NCBI GenBank assembly: GCA_031554725.1
Contig: JAVBUZ010000040.1
Span: forward strand, 1 to 36,374
Direction of reading: 5' to 3'
DNA from: JAVBUZ01 sp031554725
GTDB taxonomy: Bacteria; Bacillota; Clostridia; Lachnospirales; Lachnospiraceae
Length of the DNA stretch: 36,374 nt
In this document: piece by piece, positions 1-7,405 of the stretch
How the letters are laid out: each line of letters begins with the position of its first letter
Position numbering within the stretch: the first letter of the stretch is position 1
The notes under the pieces: generated by a model
Databases searched by the model: none
The model's input: only the letters and a program-made list of their open reading frames with translations
Told to the model about the DNA's origin: nothing
Made by a program: the position numbers and the translations under genes

Positions 1-861
1 CTTGAGGAATTTTACAATAAAGTAATTGAATCCTATGAGTTTGTAGGGAATTACTTGATATTATTGGTTCATGATGTTTATGACGTTCCCGGAAAAACCA
101 GTGACGGCCTAGAAATGGATGATGCGTCAGATGAGGTATATGAATATATCATGTGCTGTATCTGCCCTGTTGCCCTATCAAAACCTGGACTTAGCTTCGA
201 TGCCGAGGCCCTCTCCTTTCGCAACCGCATTCGTGATTGGGTTGTCGATATGCCTGAAGAAGGCTTTCTCTTTCCTGCCTTTACAGACCGTAGCGCGGAT
301 ATTCACAGTACCCTATACTATACAAAGAACAGCAACCAGCTGGATATTAACTTTATCGAGCAAATTTTTGGTTGTCCAATCCCCCTTTCTGCCGCTACGC
401 AAAAGGAAACCTTCCAATACTTAGTGGAAGAAACACTGGGTGATTCTTGTAGTCTTGATACGGTAAAAACGATACATGAAAAGCTAAATGAAATGATTGA
501 AGAACATAAAGATAGTCCAGAGCCATTGGCCCTGGACAAGCATGAAGTAAAATCTCTTTTAGCAAAAAGTGGTGTAGAGGACGAAAAGCTAGAAGACTTT
601 GAACGTCACTTTGATGCTACCGCTGGTGAAAAAGCTTCCCTTTTCGTATCTAATGTAATTAGCACCAAAACCTTTGAGGTTAAAACTCCGGATGTAGTTA
701 TTAAGATTAACCCCGAAAGAACTGATTTAATTGAAACCACTCTTATAAATGGTCGGAGATGTCTCGTTATTGAAATCACTGACCAGGTAGAGGTAAATGG
801 TATCAATGTACATAATGCTATCGATTCTGACTCAGATGAGGAGGAGCTTGATTTTGAATAG
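1..861 (+). CDS. DUF4317 family protein, 3' part (5' end outside window)
   Basis: The frame is open from base 1 to the TAG at 859-861, so this is the C-terminal ~286 residues of a longer protein; the TTG at 55 is internal, not a start. The stretch NYLILLVHDVYD followed by ICPVALSKPGL is what I recognise as the DUF4317 family of Clostridia, which is about 370-390 residues long, so roughly the first quarter is missing. The C-terminus is very acidic (DSDSDEEELDFE). No membrane segment or signal peptide is seen in the visible part. The function of the family is unknown. It is the only clearly real plus-strand gene in the window and converges on the sulfatase gene with only 10 nt between stop codons. 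Confidence 0.85.
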   Translation, partial: LEEFYNKVIESYEFVGNYLILLVHDVYDVPGKTSDGLEMDDASDEVYEYIMCCICPVALSKPGLSFDAEALSFRNRIRDWVVDMPEEGFLFPAFTDRSADIHSTLYYTKNSNQLDINFIEQIFGCPIPLSAATQKETFQYLVEETLGDSCSLDTVKTIHEKLNEMIEEHKDSPEPLALDKHEVKSLLAKSGVEDEKLEDFERHFDATAGEKASLFVSNVISTKTFEVKTPDVVIKINPERTDLIETTLINGRRCLVIEITDQVEVNGINVHNAIDSDSDEEELDFE

Positions 862-871
862 CAGCTGTTGT

Positions 872-2698
872 TTATTCAAACAGTAGATAATACTGCATCT
901 GCTGGTATTCTAAAAGCTCTTCACTTAAATCTTTTGCCGTGTAGGTGTTACCATCTGCATCCATCACCTGCATGGCTGAGATTACTGGATATTTTTCTTC
1001 CATTTCTTCTAATCTGCTTAAGTAGCTAGGTCGCGGAAGTTGGCACGCATCCAACAGCATACCAGCTAAATAATTCGCACTGGTTTCCACCCCTGTTTCT
1101 TCCTCAATATCAAAGTTTGCCCACATTACAAAAGGAACTTTATACCTTAGTCTCTCATCCTCTTCGGATAGTTCATTTACATTCTTCCCATTTAGCTCAA
1201 AAATAGGATTACTTACACTAGCAGTTGGCTGGTGATCACCAAAGAATAAGATAATGGTATCTTCGCTTACACCTTCAAAATAGTATACTAAATTCTCCAA
1301 AGCATTGTCTGTTAGCTTTAACAAGGATAAATAAGTATTTAAGGTATCAGCCTGGACATTTTTTACTCTTACGTCTCTAAAAAAATTCGTGTAGGTTCCA
1401 GTATATCCACCATGATTTTGCATGGTTACATTAAATAGAAAGAGTGGCTCATCGCCTTTCTTTTCAAAAGCGTCGGTTATTTTTTCAAAGCAGGCACTAT
1501 CTGAATAGTAATCTCTTACCTTTTCTTTTCCTCGAAAGCTTTCTATGGCACAAAACTCATCAAAGCCTAGCATTGGGTAAACAAGCTCTCTTTCCCAGCC
1601 ACTTGCATAATACGGGTGCATAGCAATGGTTTTATAACCTTCCGCCCTTAAATAGGACGCTAGAGAAGGTACCGTATCATTTACATATTGTTGATACGCT
1701 ACACTGCCCTGAGGCAAAAAAGCCATCGTATTACTTGTCAAAAATTCAAATTCCGTATTGGCCGTATTTCCCCCAAGAATAGACACATTTAGGGTTCCTG
1801 AAACCGTGTTTTCTGCTCCTTGCTGCAATCTATGAACAAAGGGCATCTCATCCACATTGGTATCAAATTCCCCAAGCACACTTAAATCAGAAAAGGCTTC
1901 GTCCATAATAACAATAATATTGGGGCGTTCCTTTACCGATGCCATAGCTGGTACAGCCCCATCCTTATTACCTTCTAGTAACTCTTCTATCTTGTCTGCC
2001 TGATATCCCTCTGGTTTTTCTACATTTAGATATTCCAGCTCCATAATAAAGGCAACTACATTTCCATCCAGCTTATTCATAACTGTAGGTGTAAAAAGCT
2101 TGTCATACAGTCCAAATTCGCCAATAAAACTATCACTTTGAATCATACCCGTGTAGTTCCAAATAAGAAGAGAGGAAAGAAGTATCATTCCTACTCTTAG
2201 TTTTCTTTGTCCTCGTACTACTTTTATCTTACATCTGCTTTCTAAAAATAGCAGAATTAAAAAGCCTACCATAACTGGAATAATTTCTTTATCCAAGCTA
2301 TAGCTAAAGTTATCTGCCACACTTGCGGCTGTTTTTAATGAGTAAATATCCCAAGGCATAATCGGTGCTGAACGGAAGGATAGCACATAATAATTAATTA
2401 GTCCTACCACCATAAAGAAAACACTTTGCAACATAAGCGCCACTCGAAGCACTCTGAAAATACCAAATAGAAACAAACCTGTAAACTGATAAAAAAGAAT
2501 ATTTAAAACTTGAGTTTTAAAATTCATGCTAATAAAAGGATTGTGAGTATAAAGATCAAATAAATAAAAGGTAAATATTGGGTACACAAATAAGGCAATA
2601 AACGTCCGAAAACGCTTCGGAGTATATTGCCTTTTTATAAATGAAAGTATTTTATTTACAAAACTGTAACATGTTTTTTTCATTTGTAGCTTTTCCAT
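872..2698 (-). CDS. LTA synthase-like membrane sulfatase (alkaline phosphatase superfamily)
   Basis: 608 residues. The N-terminal half carries about five membrane segments (near residues 33-50, 64-82, 86-108, 138-152 and 169-184), then an extracellular sulfatase-type domain from about 258. Metal-site motifs by comparison with LtaS: E267 in IIVIMDEAFSDL, candidate catalytic Thr312 in GGNTANTEFEF, HPYY at 361-364, QNHGGY near 427-432 and D488-H489 in FFGDHQPT. This is the layout of lipoteichoic acid synthase and related phosphoglycerol transferases, which move glycerol phosphate from phosphatidylglycerol onto a cell-surface polymer. The motifs are of the clostridial 'MDEAFSDL' subgroup, so the exact acceptor is uncertain. 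GGAG sits 9 nt before the ATG at 2698. A promoter and a palindrome precede it. Confidence 0.85.
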   Translation of the reverse strand: MEKLQMKKTCYSFVNKILSFIKRQYTPKRFRTFIALFVYPIFTFYLFDLYTHNPFISMNFKTQVLNILFYQFTGLFLFGIFRVLRVALMLQSVFFMVVGLINYYVLSFRSAPIMPWDIYSLKTAASVADNFSYSLDKEIIPVMVGFLILLFLESRCKIKVVRGQRKLRVGMILLSSLLIWNYTGMIQSDSFIGEFGLYDKLFTPTVMNKLDGNVVAFIMELEYLNVEKPEGYQADKIEELLEGNKDGAVPAMASVKERPNIIVIMDEAFSDLSVLGEFDTNVDEMPFVHRLQQGAENTVSGTLNVSILGGNTANTEFEFLTSNTMAFLPQGSVAYQQYVNDTVPSLASYLRAEGYKTIAMHPYYASGWERELVYPMLGFDEFCAIESFRGKEKVRDYYSDSACFEKITDAFEKKGDEPLFLFNVTMQNHGGYTGTYTNFFRDVRVKNVQADTLNTYLSLLKLTDNALENLVYYFEGVSEDTIILFFGDHQPTASVSNPIFELNGKNVNELSEEDERLRYKVPFVMWANFDIEEETGVETSANYLAGMLLDACQLPRPSYLSRLEEMEEKYPVISAMQVMDADGNTYTAKDLSEELLEYQQMQYYLLFE

Positions 2699-2714
2699 GA
2701 TGTATCACTCCTAC

Positions 2715-2759
2715 GTAAAATCCATTTTACATTCTATTACACATCATGGAATTAAACAA
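2715..2759 (-). promoter_or_regulatory. Promoter and leader palindrome of the sulfatase gene
   Basis: On the minus strand TTGTTT (2754-2759), a 17-bp spacer and TAGAAT (2731-2736) form a plausible sigma-A promoter. Just downstream, between -10 and the ribosome site, is a perfect palindrome GTAAAAT-cc-ATTTTAC at 2715-2730. It is well placed for a repressor or a small leader hairpin. AT-richness makes chance matches possible. Confidence 0.45.
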
Positions 2760-2799
2760 CACCTATAAGCCACAAATTTTCTTAATATTTTCTAAATAT

Positions 2800-4059
2800 T
2801 TATTCAGCTTTTCTGATATCCTTTAATGCCGTGCTAAGTTTAATTGGATTTCCATAGCGTAAAGTTCCCATACGATAAAGCTTTGCACCAATAAAGCCTG
2901 CACCAAAGATAGATGCCACTAGTATAACAAAAGATAGAATAATTTCCCAAGGTGCTACGGTTCCCATGGCAATTCTAGCAAACATAGTGCTGTAGGAACT
3001 AAATGGTAAAAAGGATAATACTTTAATAATGGTACCTTCTACGTTTGTAAGCTGCATAAGTGCAAAGAAATAAACCACCATAATTATAACCATAAGCCCG
3101 CCTGAGCTTTTGCTAATATCCTCTGTTTTACTTACAAGCGCTCCCATTGCTCCATATAGGAAGGCGTAGAATAGGTAACCTCCCATTCCAAATAGTGCAA
3201 AGGTAAGTAGCACTTCTTTGGGTACAGATAAAAACATATCTAACATACCGCCCCATTGCTGACGATTTGCTTGGTAAGAAAGTAAAATGCTTCCTAGAAT
3301 TACGCCTGTTTGGAAAAGACCTCCAATTGCTCCCGCAATTACCTTACCAAAGAGAAGGCTATTGGGGGTGGTTGAGGTAACCAATACCTCGATTGCACGA
3401 TTGCTTTTTTCATTGGTAACAGAAACCGCAATCATCTGTCCATAAAGGATAATTAGCATAAATACAATCATTACAAGAGCATAACAATACCAATAGCTAC
3501 TTTCTGTATCTTTGTTTAAAATCTCTTCCGTTGTTGTGATTGGAACCTGATACATCTGACTTACTTCTGTAAAATCTAAACCATTTGCCTCACAGTAATT
3601 CATGCGATAGAAAATCCTCATTGCCTCTTCAAAGCTCTGGGCTGTTCTGTCAAACATATCTTTATTGTATACATAGTAGGTGTACTCCGAAGCTGAGGTA
3701 ATCACAAAGCCTGCAAGAGCGCTCTGATCTTCTACTGCACTCTGCACCTGTTTTGCATCCGTGGCAATTATCCATTCATTTTCCGCAAACATTGCCTCTA
3801 ACACTGCAATGTCTGCAATGCCATTTTCATCGTATAGGATTAAAACATCTTTTTCTTCGCTTTTTTTAGTTTCTTCTACTGCTTGCTCTTTGCCAACGTT
3901 TTTTACTTGTACCCCAGTAACACCTGACATATCAATAAATCTTGGTAAAAAGAGAGCAATGGCTCCACCTATGGCTAAAAGAACCGTAAATACCATAAAC
4001 GCTTTATTTTTGAAATATTCTACTAATTCATATTGTAATACGACTAAAAACTTTTTCAT
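2800..4059 (-). CDS. ABC-2 type transporter permease (NatB-like)
   Basis: 419 residues with the ABC-2 export permease layout. There is one N-terminal membrane segment (about 20-40), a large extracellular loop up to ~185, then a C-terminal block of about five hydrophobic segments from ~190 to 395. These contain the family-typical NEKSNRAIEVLVTSTTPNSLLFGKV stretch (in part EKSNRAIEVLVTS). It starts by a 4-nt ATGA overlap with the upstream ATPase gene (4056-4059), so the two are translationally coupled and form one exporter. The substrate cannot be read from the sequence; NatB-like permeases export ions, peptides or drugs. It is the last gene of the PadR-controlled operon. Confidence 0.88.
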   Translation of the reverse strand: MKKFLVVLQYELVEYFKNKAFMVFTVLLAIGGAIALFLPRFIDMSGVTGVQVKNVGKEQAVEETKKSEEKDVLILYDENGIADIAVLEAMFAENEWIIATDAKQVQSAVEDQSALAGFVITSASEYTYYVYNKDMFDRTAQSFEEAMRIFYRMNYCEANGLDFTEVSQMYQVPITTTEEILNKDTESSYWYCYALVMIVFMLIILYGQMIAVSVTNEKSNRAIEVLVTSTTPNSLLFGKVIAGAIGGLFQTGVILGSILLSYQANRQQWGGMLDMFLSVPKEVLLTFALFGMGGYLFYAFLYGAMGALVSKTEDISKSSGGLMVIIMVVYFFALMQLTNVEGTIIKVLSFLPFSSYSTMFARIAMGTVAPWEIILSFVILVASIFGAGFIGAKLYRMGTLRYGNPIKLSTALKDIRKAE

Positions 4060-4973
4060 ACTTCTTCACCCACCTTTTCCACAAATATGTCATTAAGAGA
4101 TGGCTCATATCTGCCAAACTTTTCTATATCAATATCCGTCTGTGTTAACTTTTGCATAATCTGCTTCTTATCTGCACCGTCTTTCATCTCTAAAACTAAG
4201 CAGTCTTTTCTCTTTGCCACTACAGTAACAAGGTCACTTAAATCTTTTTCCAGTGTTTGCTGTAAATCCTCAAGAGACATATTTTCTGCTAAAATCATTA
4301 GTCTATTCTTTCCGTAGTCTTTTTTAATTTCCTTTAGCTCACCTGCAAGCACTACTTTTCCTTTATCAATAATAGCTATATTATCGCAGAATTCTTCTAC
4401 GTAGCTCATCTGATGGCTAGAGAAAATAACTAGCTTATTATCTGCTATTAATTCATTGACTACGTCTTTAAGTATCTGTGAATTTACAGGATCGAGTCCA
4501 CTAAAGGGCTCATCTAAAATAATAATATCTGGATTGCAAACTAAGGTTGCTGCAAGCTGTACCTTCTGCTGATTTCCTTTTGAAAGCGTCTCAAGCTTGC
4601 GAGTTTCATATTCAGATACCTCTAAACGCTTCAGCCATTTTTTTGCACTTTCCTTTGCATCCGATTGCTTCATCCCTCTAAGTCTAGCTAAAAATACCAT
4701 TTGCTCAATAACGGTTCTTTTGGGATAAAGTCCTCTCTCCTCTGGCAAATAACCAATCTGACAGTTCTTTTGTACAAATGGCTTTCCATCTAGCAAGATT
4801 TCGCCACTGTTCGCATGAAATACGTCCATTAGGATACGTATGGTGGTAGTCTTTCCTGCACCATTTCTTCCAAGCAAGCCAAGCGCCTTGCCACTTTCTA
4901 CTTCAAAATCAATTCCATGTAATATTTCTTTTTCACCAAAGCTTTTACAAATTTGTTTAATCTCTAATTTCAT
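4056..4973 (-). CDS. ABC transporter ATP-binding protein (NatA-like)
   Basis: 305 residues from the ATG at 4973. This start has a GAGAGGAAAG ribosome site just upstream and gives the normal N-terminus MKLEIKQICKSFG. An in-frame start at 5051 would add 26 atypical residues and overlap the preceding gene. Walker A GRNGAGKTT is at 35-43, followed by the signature LSKGNQQKV, Walker B IIILDEPFSGLDP and the H-loop FSSHQ. The C-terminal ~85 residues match the extension of ABC-2 exporter ATPases. It powers the permease encoded next (4-nt overlap) and lies 23 nt after the DUF2812 gene. Start choice is an inference from the ribosome site and family N-terminus. Confidence 0.92.
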   Translation of the reverse strand: MKLEIKQICKSFGEKEILHGIDFEVESGKALGLLGRNGAGKTTTIRILMDVFHANSGEILLDGKPFVQKNCQIGYLPEERGLYPKRTVIEQMVFLARLRGMKQSDAKESAKKWLKRLEVSEYETRKLETLSKGNQQKVQLAATLVCNPDIIILDEPFSGLDPVNSQILKDVVNELIADNKLVIFSSHQMSYVEEFCDNIAIIDKGKVVLAGELKEIKKDYGKNRLMILAENMSLEDLQQTLEKDLSDLVTVVAKRKDCLVLEMKDGADKKQIMQKLTQTDIDIEKFGRYEPSLNDIFVEKVGEEV

Positions 4974-4996
4974 TTTCACACTTTCCTCTCTTTTAC

Positions 4997-6097
4997 TTAG
5001 AATGTAAGCAAAGCCATAACAAAACCAATAATTCCACCGATGGCACCGCAACCAATTAAATAGGCACCGTACTCACCTACAATGGAAAGACCTCTAAGAC
5101 TATTATCATATTTTTTGTCATTTAAAGGCGGCGTTTCGGCAGTTCCCACATAGATGATTGCTCTATTTTCTAATGCACAAGCAAACTTCCAGCCTAAGCT
5201 TTCTGCATCCTTAACGCTCTGTACCTGCCAATCACTGTTAAGCCCCGTCCAATCCTTTTTACTATCAAAGCACTGTTCATTTTTTCCCTTTAGACGTATA
5301 TTGGTAAGATATTTGCTATCCATGGTATATATCTGATTTTCTTCGTTTCGTTTTTCAAAGAAATATTTTGTTGGCGTCATTTTAGTAAGTATATATCCCT
5401 CACTAGCTTCTTTGTGTAAAAACTTATTTAGGCTTTTATTGGTTAAAATAAGTTTCTTCACTTTTTTATGGGTGCGCACATCTGTCACTTCTTCCCATTC
5501 TTTTCTACTTAAGGACAGCTCTCTTTCTAGCACCTTGCCTGTATGGAACAGATAAAGTGACGTTGCACTACATATCACTGCATAAATAAGTGTAAACCAA
5601 TCAAACCAATCAAAGTAGTGAATATTTGCTTTTACAAATATTAGTTTTATAAGTATATCTAAAAAACTAAGTGCAAAAATGCAAATAATTTGTTCTTTTG
5701 CTTTATTAAAGCTTAATTTTGAAAACTTTTTAGCCCTATGTTTTCTAGACTCTTCATCATTATATAATTCATTGATTTCACCCTCTACATACTCTTTTGA
5801 AAAGTAATATGTCAAGGATTCATCGTGGGTTACCTGACTCCATCCTAATTCCTGAGCCATATCCATAAAAAGCTCTTTATCCTGAATATCTTTAAGGGTT
5901 GGATTTTTAGGAATATTAAAACGGTCAACCTCATACATCATCTTTTTTGGCACACTCTTTTCAAAGGTGAAAAATACGCCCATGCCTACGTCCTTAAATA
6001 ACCAGCCTTCTTCCGCCATGGATTCTAACCATAGTCTTTCCTTCTGGTAGCTTGTAAAAAACTTAAACTTTTTCATTGTTTCTGTATTAGTTGTCAC
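4997..6097 (-). CDS. Membrane protein with two DUF2812-like modules
   Basis: 366 residues from a GTG at 6097 with GGAGG 9 nt upstream. It overlaps the end of padR by 11 nt. Residues 8-105 are a recognisable DUF2812 module (ERLWLESMAEEGWLFKD, then LGWSQV.. at 84-89). Two membrane segments follow (about 136-155 and 165-186). A second diverged copy lies at ~218-318 (LNKFLHKEASEGYILTK, then LGWKFACA at 301-308). A C-terminal membrane segment spans 343-364. DUF2812 genes are regularly found directly behind padR genes; the function is unknown. The position between regulator and ABC exporter suggests an accessory or sensing role in that transport system, which is an inference. An internal ATG at 6076 is a possible alternative start but has a poorer ribosome site. 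Confidence 0.85.
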   Translation of the reverse strand: MTTNTETMKKFKFFTSYQKERLWLESMAEEGWLFKDVGMGVFFTFEKSVPKKMMYEVDRFNIPKNPTLKDIQDKELFMDMAQELGWSQVTHDESLTYYFSKEYVEGEINELYNDEESRKHRAKKFSKLSFNKAKEQIICIFALSFLDILIKLIFVKANIHYFDWFDWFTLIYAVICSATSLYLFHTGKVLERELSLSRKEWEEVTDVRTHKKVKKLILTNKSLNKFLHKEASEGYILTKMTPTKYFFEKRNEENQIYTMDSKYLTNIRLKGKNEQCFDSKKDWTGLNSDWQVQSVKDAESLGWKFACALENRAIIYVGTAETPPLNDKKYDNSLRGLSIVGEYGAYLIGCGAIGGIIGFVMALLTF

Positions 6098-6425
6098 TTT
6101 TGCTTCCCTCCGCTAATATCTTGGTTCCATCTTCTAGTTGTCTCCCAATACGCTCTGTTTCCATTTCTAAAACTTCAAGCCCTTCCTTGGTAATCAGGTA
6201 TGCTTTCTTACTTTCTTCGCTTGTATCTATGGTTATAATTCCATCCGCCACCAGCCTACCTACCATGGTGTACAGGGTTCCTGTACCGAGCTGAATTCTT
6301 CCCTTCGTCAGCTCACTTACGAATTGCATAATCGCATAGCCATGGCGTGGCGATGTCACAGAAAGCAACGTGTAATATGTAGTTTCTGTCATAGGAATGT
6401 ACTTCTTAATCAATCCATCTTCCAT
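6087..6425 (-). CDS. PadR family transcriptional regulator
   Basis: 112 residues, the normal size of the short PadR subfamily. The winged-helix domain fills the protein: YTLLSVTSPRHGYAIMQFV is the PadR signature, followed by GTLYTMVGRLVADGII for the recognition helix and wing, then a C-terminal dimerisation helix (LEVLEMETERIGRQLED). PadR proteins repress their own operon and release DNA on binding a small molecule or on induction. This gene leads the operon padR-DUF2812-ABC ATPase-permease, and three tandem palindromes lie at its promoter. The ATG at 6425 has GGTGG 7-8 nt upstream. The inducer is unknown; a membrane-active or antibiotic compound is usual for such operons. Confidence 0.92.
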   Translation of the reverse strand: MEDGLIKKYIPMTETTYYTLLSVTSPRHGYAIMQFVSELTKGRIQLGTGTLYTMVGRLVADGIITIDTSEESKKAYLITKEGLEVLEMETERIGRQLEDGTKILAEGSKSDN

Positions 6426-6471
6426 TTATTTCCACCCATCTTTCTTTACTATCCTTTCATCTGTCTTCGTT

Positions 6472-6511
6472 CGACATGTTTTCATTCGACATGTCGAGGC
6501 TCGACATGTCG
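6472..6511. promoter_or_regulatory. Three-copy palindromic operator, probable PadR binding sites
   Basis: Three copies centred on ACATGT begin at 6474, 6489 and 6504, exactly 15 bp apart. The second is a 12-bp perfect palindrome TCGACATGTCGA (6486-6497), the third a 10-bp one CGACATGTCG (6502-6511), and the first a half-degraded CGACATGT (6472-6479). They lie immediately downstream of the -10 box, over the expected transcription start and leader. Known PadR operators contain ATGT/ACAT half sites, so PadR is the natural candidate. Confidence 0.7.
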
Positions 6512-6520
6512 TCTAAGGAG

Positions 6521-6549
6521 ATAGTAGCATATGAAAAAAAATTCGTCAA
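6521..6549 (-). promoter_or_regulatory. Promoter of the padR operon
   Basis: On the minus strand TTGACG (6544-6549), a 17-bp spacer and TACTAT (6521-6526) make a near-consensus sigma-A promoter. It sits directly before the operator array and about 95 nt ahead of the padR start. Confidence 0.65.
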
Positions 6550-6575
6550 GGGTATTTTTATATATTATTAATACT

Positions 6576-6767
6576 TGTTTTCTGAAATTAATGGTTTATA
6601 GCTACATAAGAATCATAGTTTCTTCAAGCAGACGTTCCCACTTGATGAAAAACGTAATGGTACGTAGGCGCGCAAAGTACTCACGCCAAGTACCAACGTT
6701 TTTCAACACTGCTTTTAAGAAAACTATGATTCTTATGTAGCAATTAAGTTTTGAATTTCAGAAAACA
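6576..6767. repeat. 192-bp long-hairpin (MITE-like) palindromic element
   Basis: The sequence folds on itself almost end to end. Outer arms TGTTTTCTGAAATT (6576-6589) pair with 6754-6767. Middle arms of 21 bp without mismatch start GCTACATAAGAATC (6601-6621) and pair with 6721-6741. Inner arms (6644-6663 with 6690-6707) and a GGCG/CGCC tip close the structure around a ~13-nt loop. The lengths between arms are similar on both sides, so a single imperfect hairpin results. This is typical of non-coding palindromic repeats or MITEs. An 8-bp ATTATTAA occurs on both sides (6564-6571, 6781-6788) but not flush with the arms. The ORF that can be drawn through it is not a gene. Confidence 0.75.
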
Positions 6768-6821
6768 TGTTATTTCTAACATTATTAAATAAGCTACTTT
6801 TGACTAATTTATTTAAATAAC

Positions 6822-6865
6822 AAAAAAACCTTCTAGGCGCTTGTCATTCCAAGTGCATAGAAGGT
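6822..6865 (-). terminator. Intrinsic terminator after the Cys-rich protein gene
   Basis: On the minus strand a 16-bp stem (6850-6865 with 6828-6843, two mismatches) and a 6-nt loop are followed by seven T residues. It lies 26 nt past the stop of the gene at 6891 and ends the three-gene unit 8440-6891. Confidence 0.9.
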
Positions 6866-6890
6866 CTTTCATAGTTCTTGTAGTTATCCA

Positions 6891-7094
6891 TTATACTTCC
6901 GTATTTTCTTGTTCAAATCTCTCTTTGAGTTTTTCGTAGTAGTGCTTTACTGATTTGTCTCCCTCATTATCTAAGAACATGCAGAATGGTAGGCTATCTG
7001 TTTCTCTATGTTTGATAACACAGGCACAGCATTTTCCATTATTGGGACATGTCTTTTTAGGGCAGGCACACTCTTTTACATTTGCACAGCTCAT
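6891..7094 (-). CDS. Small Cys-rich protein, DUF6485-like
   Basis: 67 residues. Eight cysteines crowd the first 40 positions in the pattern MSCANVKECACPKKTC..GKCCAC and then PFC, which looks like a metal-binding knuckle. The second half is charged and helical. The pattern CACPKKTCPNNGKCCACV..HRE...LPFC matches what I know as DUF6485, a short clostridial family of unknown function. GAGG lies 5 nt before the ATG at 7094. It is the last gene of a unit that begins at 8440 and is followed by a strong terminator. No signal peptide is seen, so it is probably cytoplasmic. The family name is from memory of the motif and could be wrong. Confidence 0.7.
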   Translation of the reverse strand: MSCANVKECACPKKTCPNNGKCCACVIKHRETDSLPFCMFLDNEGDKSVKHYYEKLKERFEQENTEV

Positions 7095-7132
7095 CGTTAC
7101 CTCATTTCTTTCGTAATAGCTACTGATTTCTA

Positions 7133-7393
7133 CTAGCGATATATAATTTTTCTTATGGTTTCCATTGACAAGCAGTATTCATCACATAGCTGTTCTACTG
7201 TCACATGTTGGTGAAAGTATTTATGTCTGATTTCTTCATTTCTTTGCTCATAAAATTTCTTAGCCCCTGAACCTGCTCCCCACTTCTTTCTCTCTTTGTC
7301 CGAAGGAATATAAAGAACTTCACCTGGTGCATATTTTTGTATTTCTTTTAAAAGCTTATCTGGGAGGATATCCGATGCATTTCTATATTTCAT
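7133..7393 (-). CDS. CD3324 family HTH protein (Mor-like)
   Basis: 86 residues. The N-terminus MKYRNASDILPDKLLKEIQ, the middle PGEVLYIP and a basic stretch KERKKWG followed by a C-terminal helix-turn-helix (VTVEQLCDEYCLSMETIRKIIY) match the CD3324 family. This is a small DNA-binding family related to the Mor/C activators and common in Clostridia, usually near metabolic or resistance genes. AAGGAGG lies 8 nt before the ATG. It starts 12 nt after the stop of the nucleotidyltransferase-like gene, so the two are in one transcript, and it probably regulates the unit or a nearby one. That role is an inference. Confidence 0.75.
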   Translation of the reverse strand: MKYRNASDILPDKLLKEIQKYAPGEVLYIPSDKERKKWGAGSGAKKFYEQRNEEIRHKYFHQHVTVEQLCDEYCLSMETIRKIIYR

Positions 7394-7405
7394 CTGTTTT
7401 CCTCC

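Noticed and set aside
4974..5051. Upstream extension of the ABC ATPase
   Set aside because: It overlaps the DUF2812 gene, lacks a ribosome site and adds residues foreign to the family.
6531..6740. 69-codon plus-strand frame
   Set aside because: It runs through the padR promoter flank and the long hairpin; the peptide is low-complexity and has no ribosome site.
6564..6788. ATTATTAA direct repeats as target-site duplication of the hairpin element
   Set aside because: They lie 4 and 13 nt away from the arms and are made only of A and T, so chance is likely.
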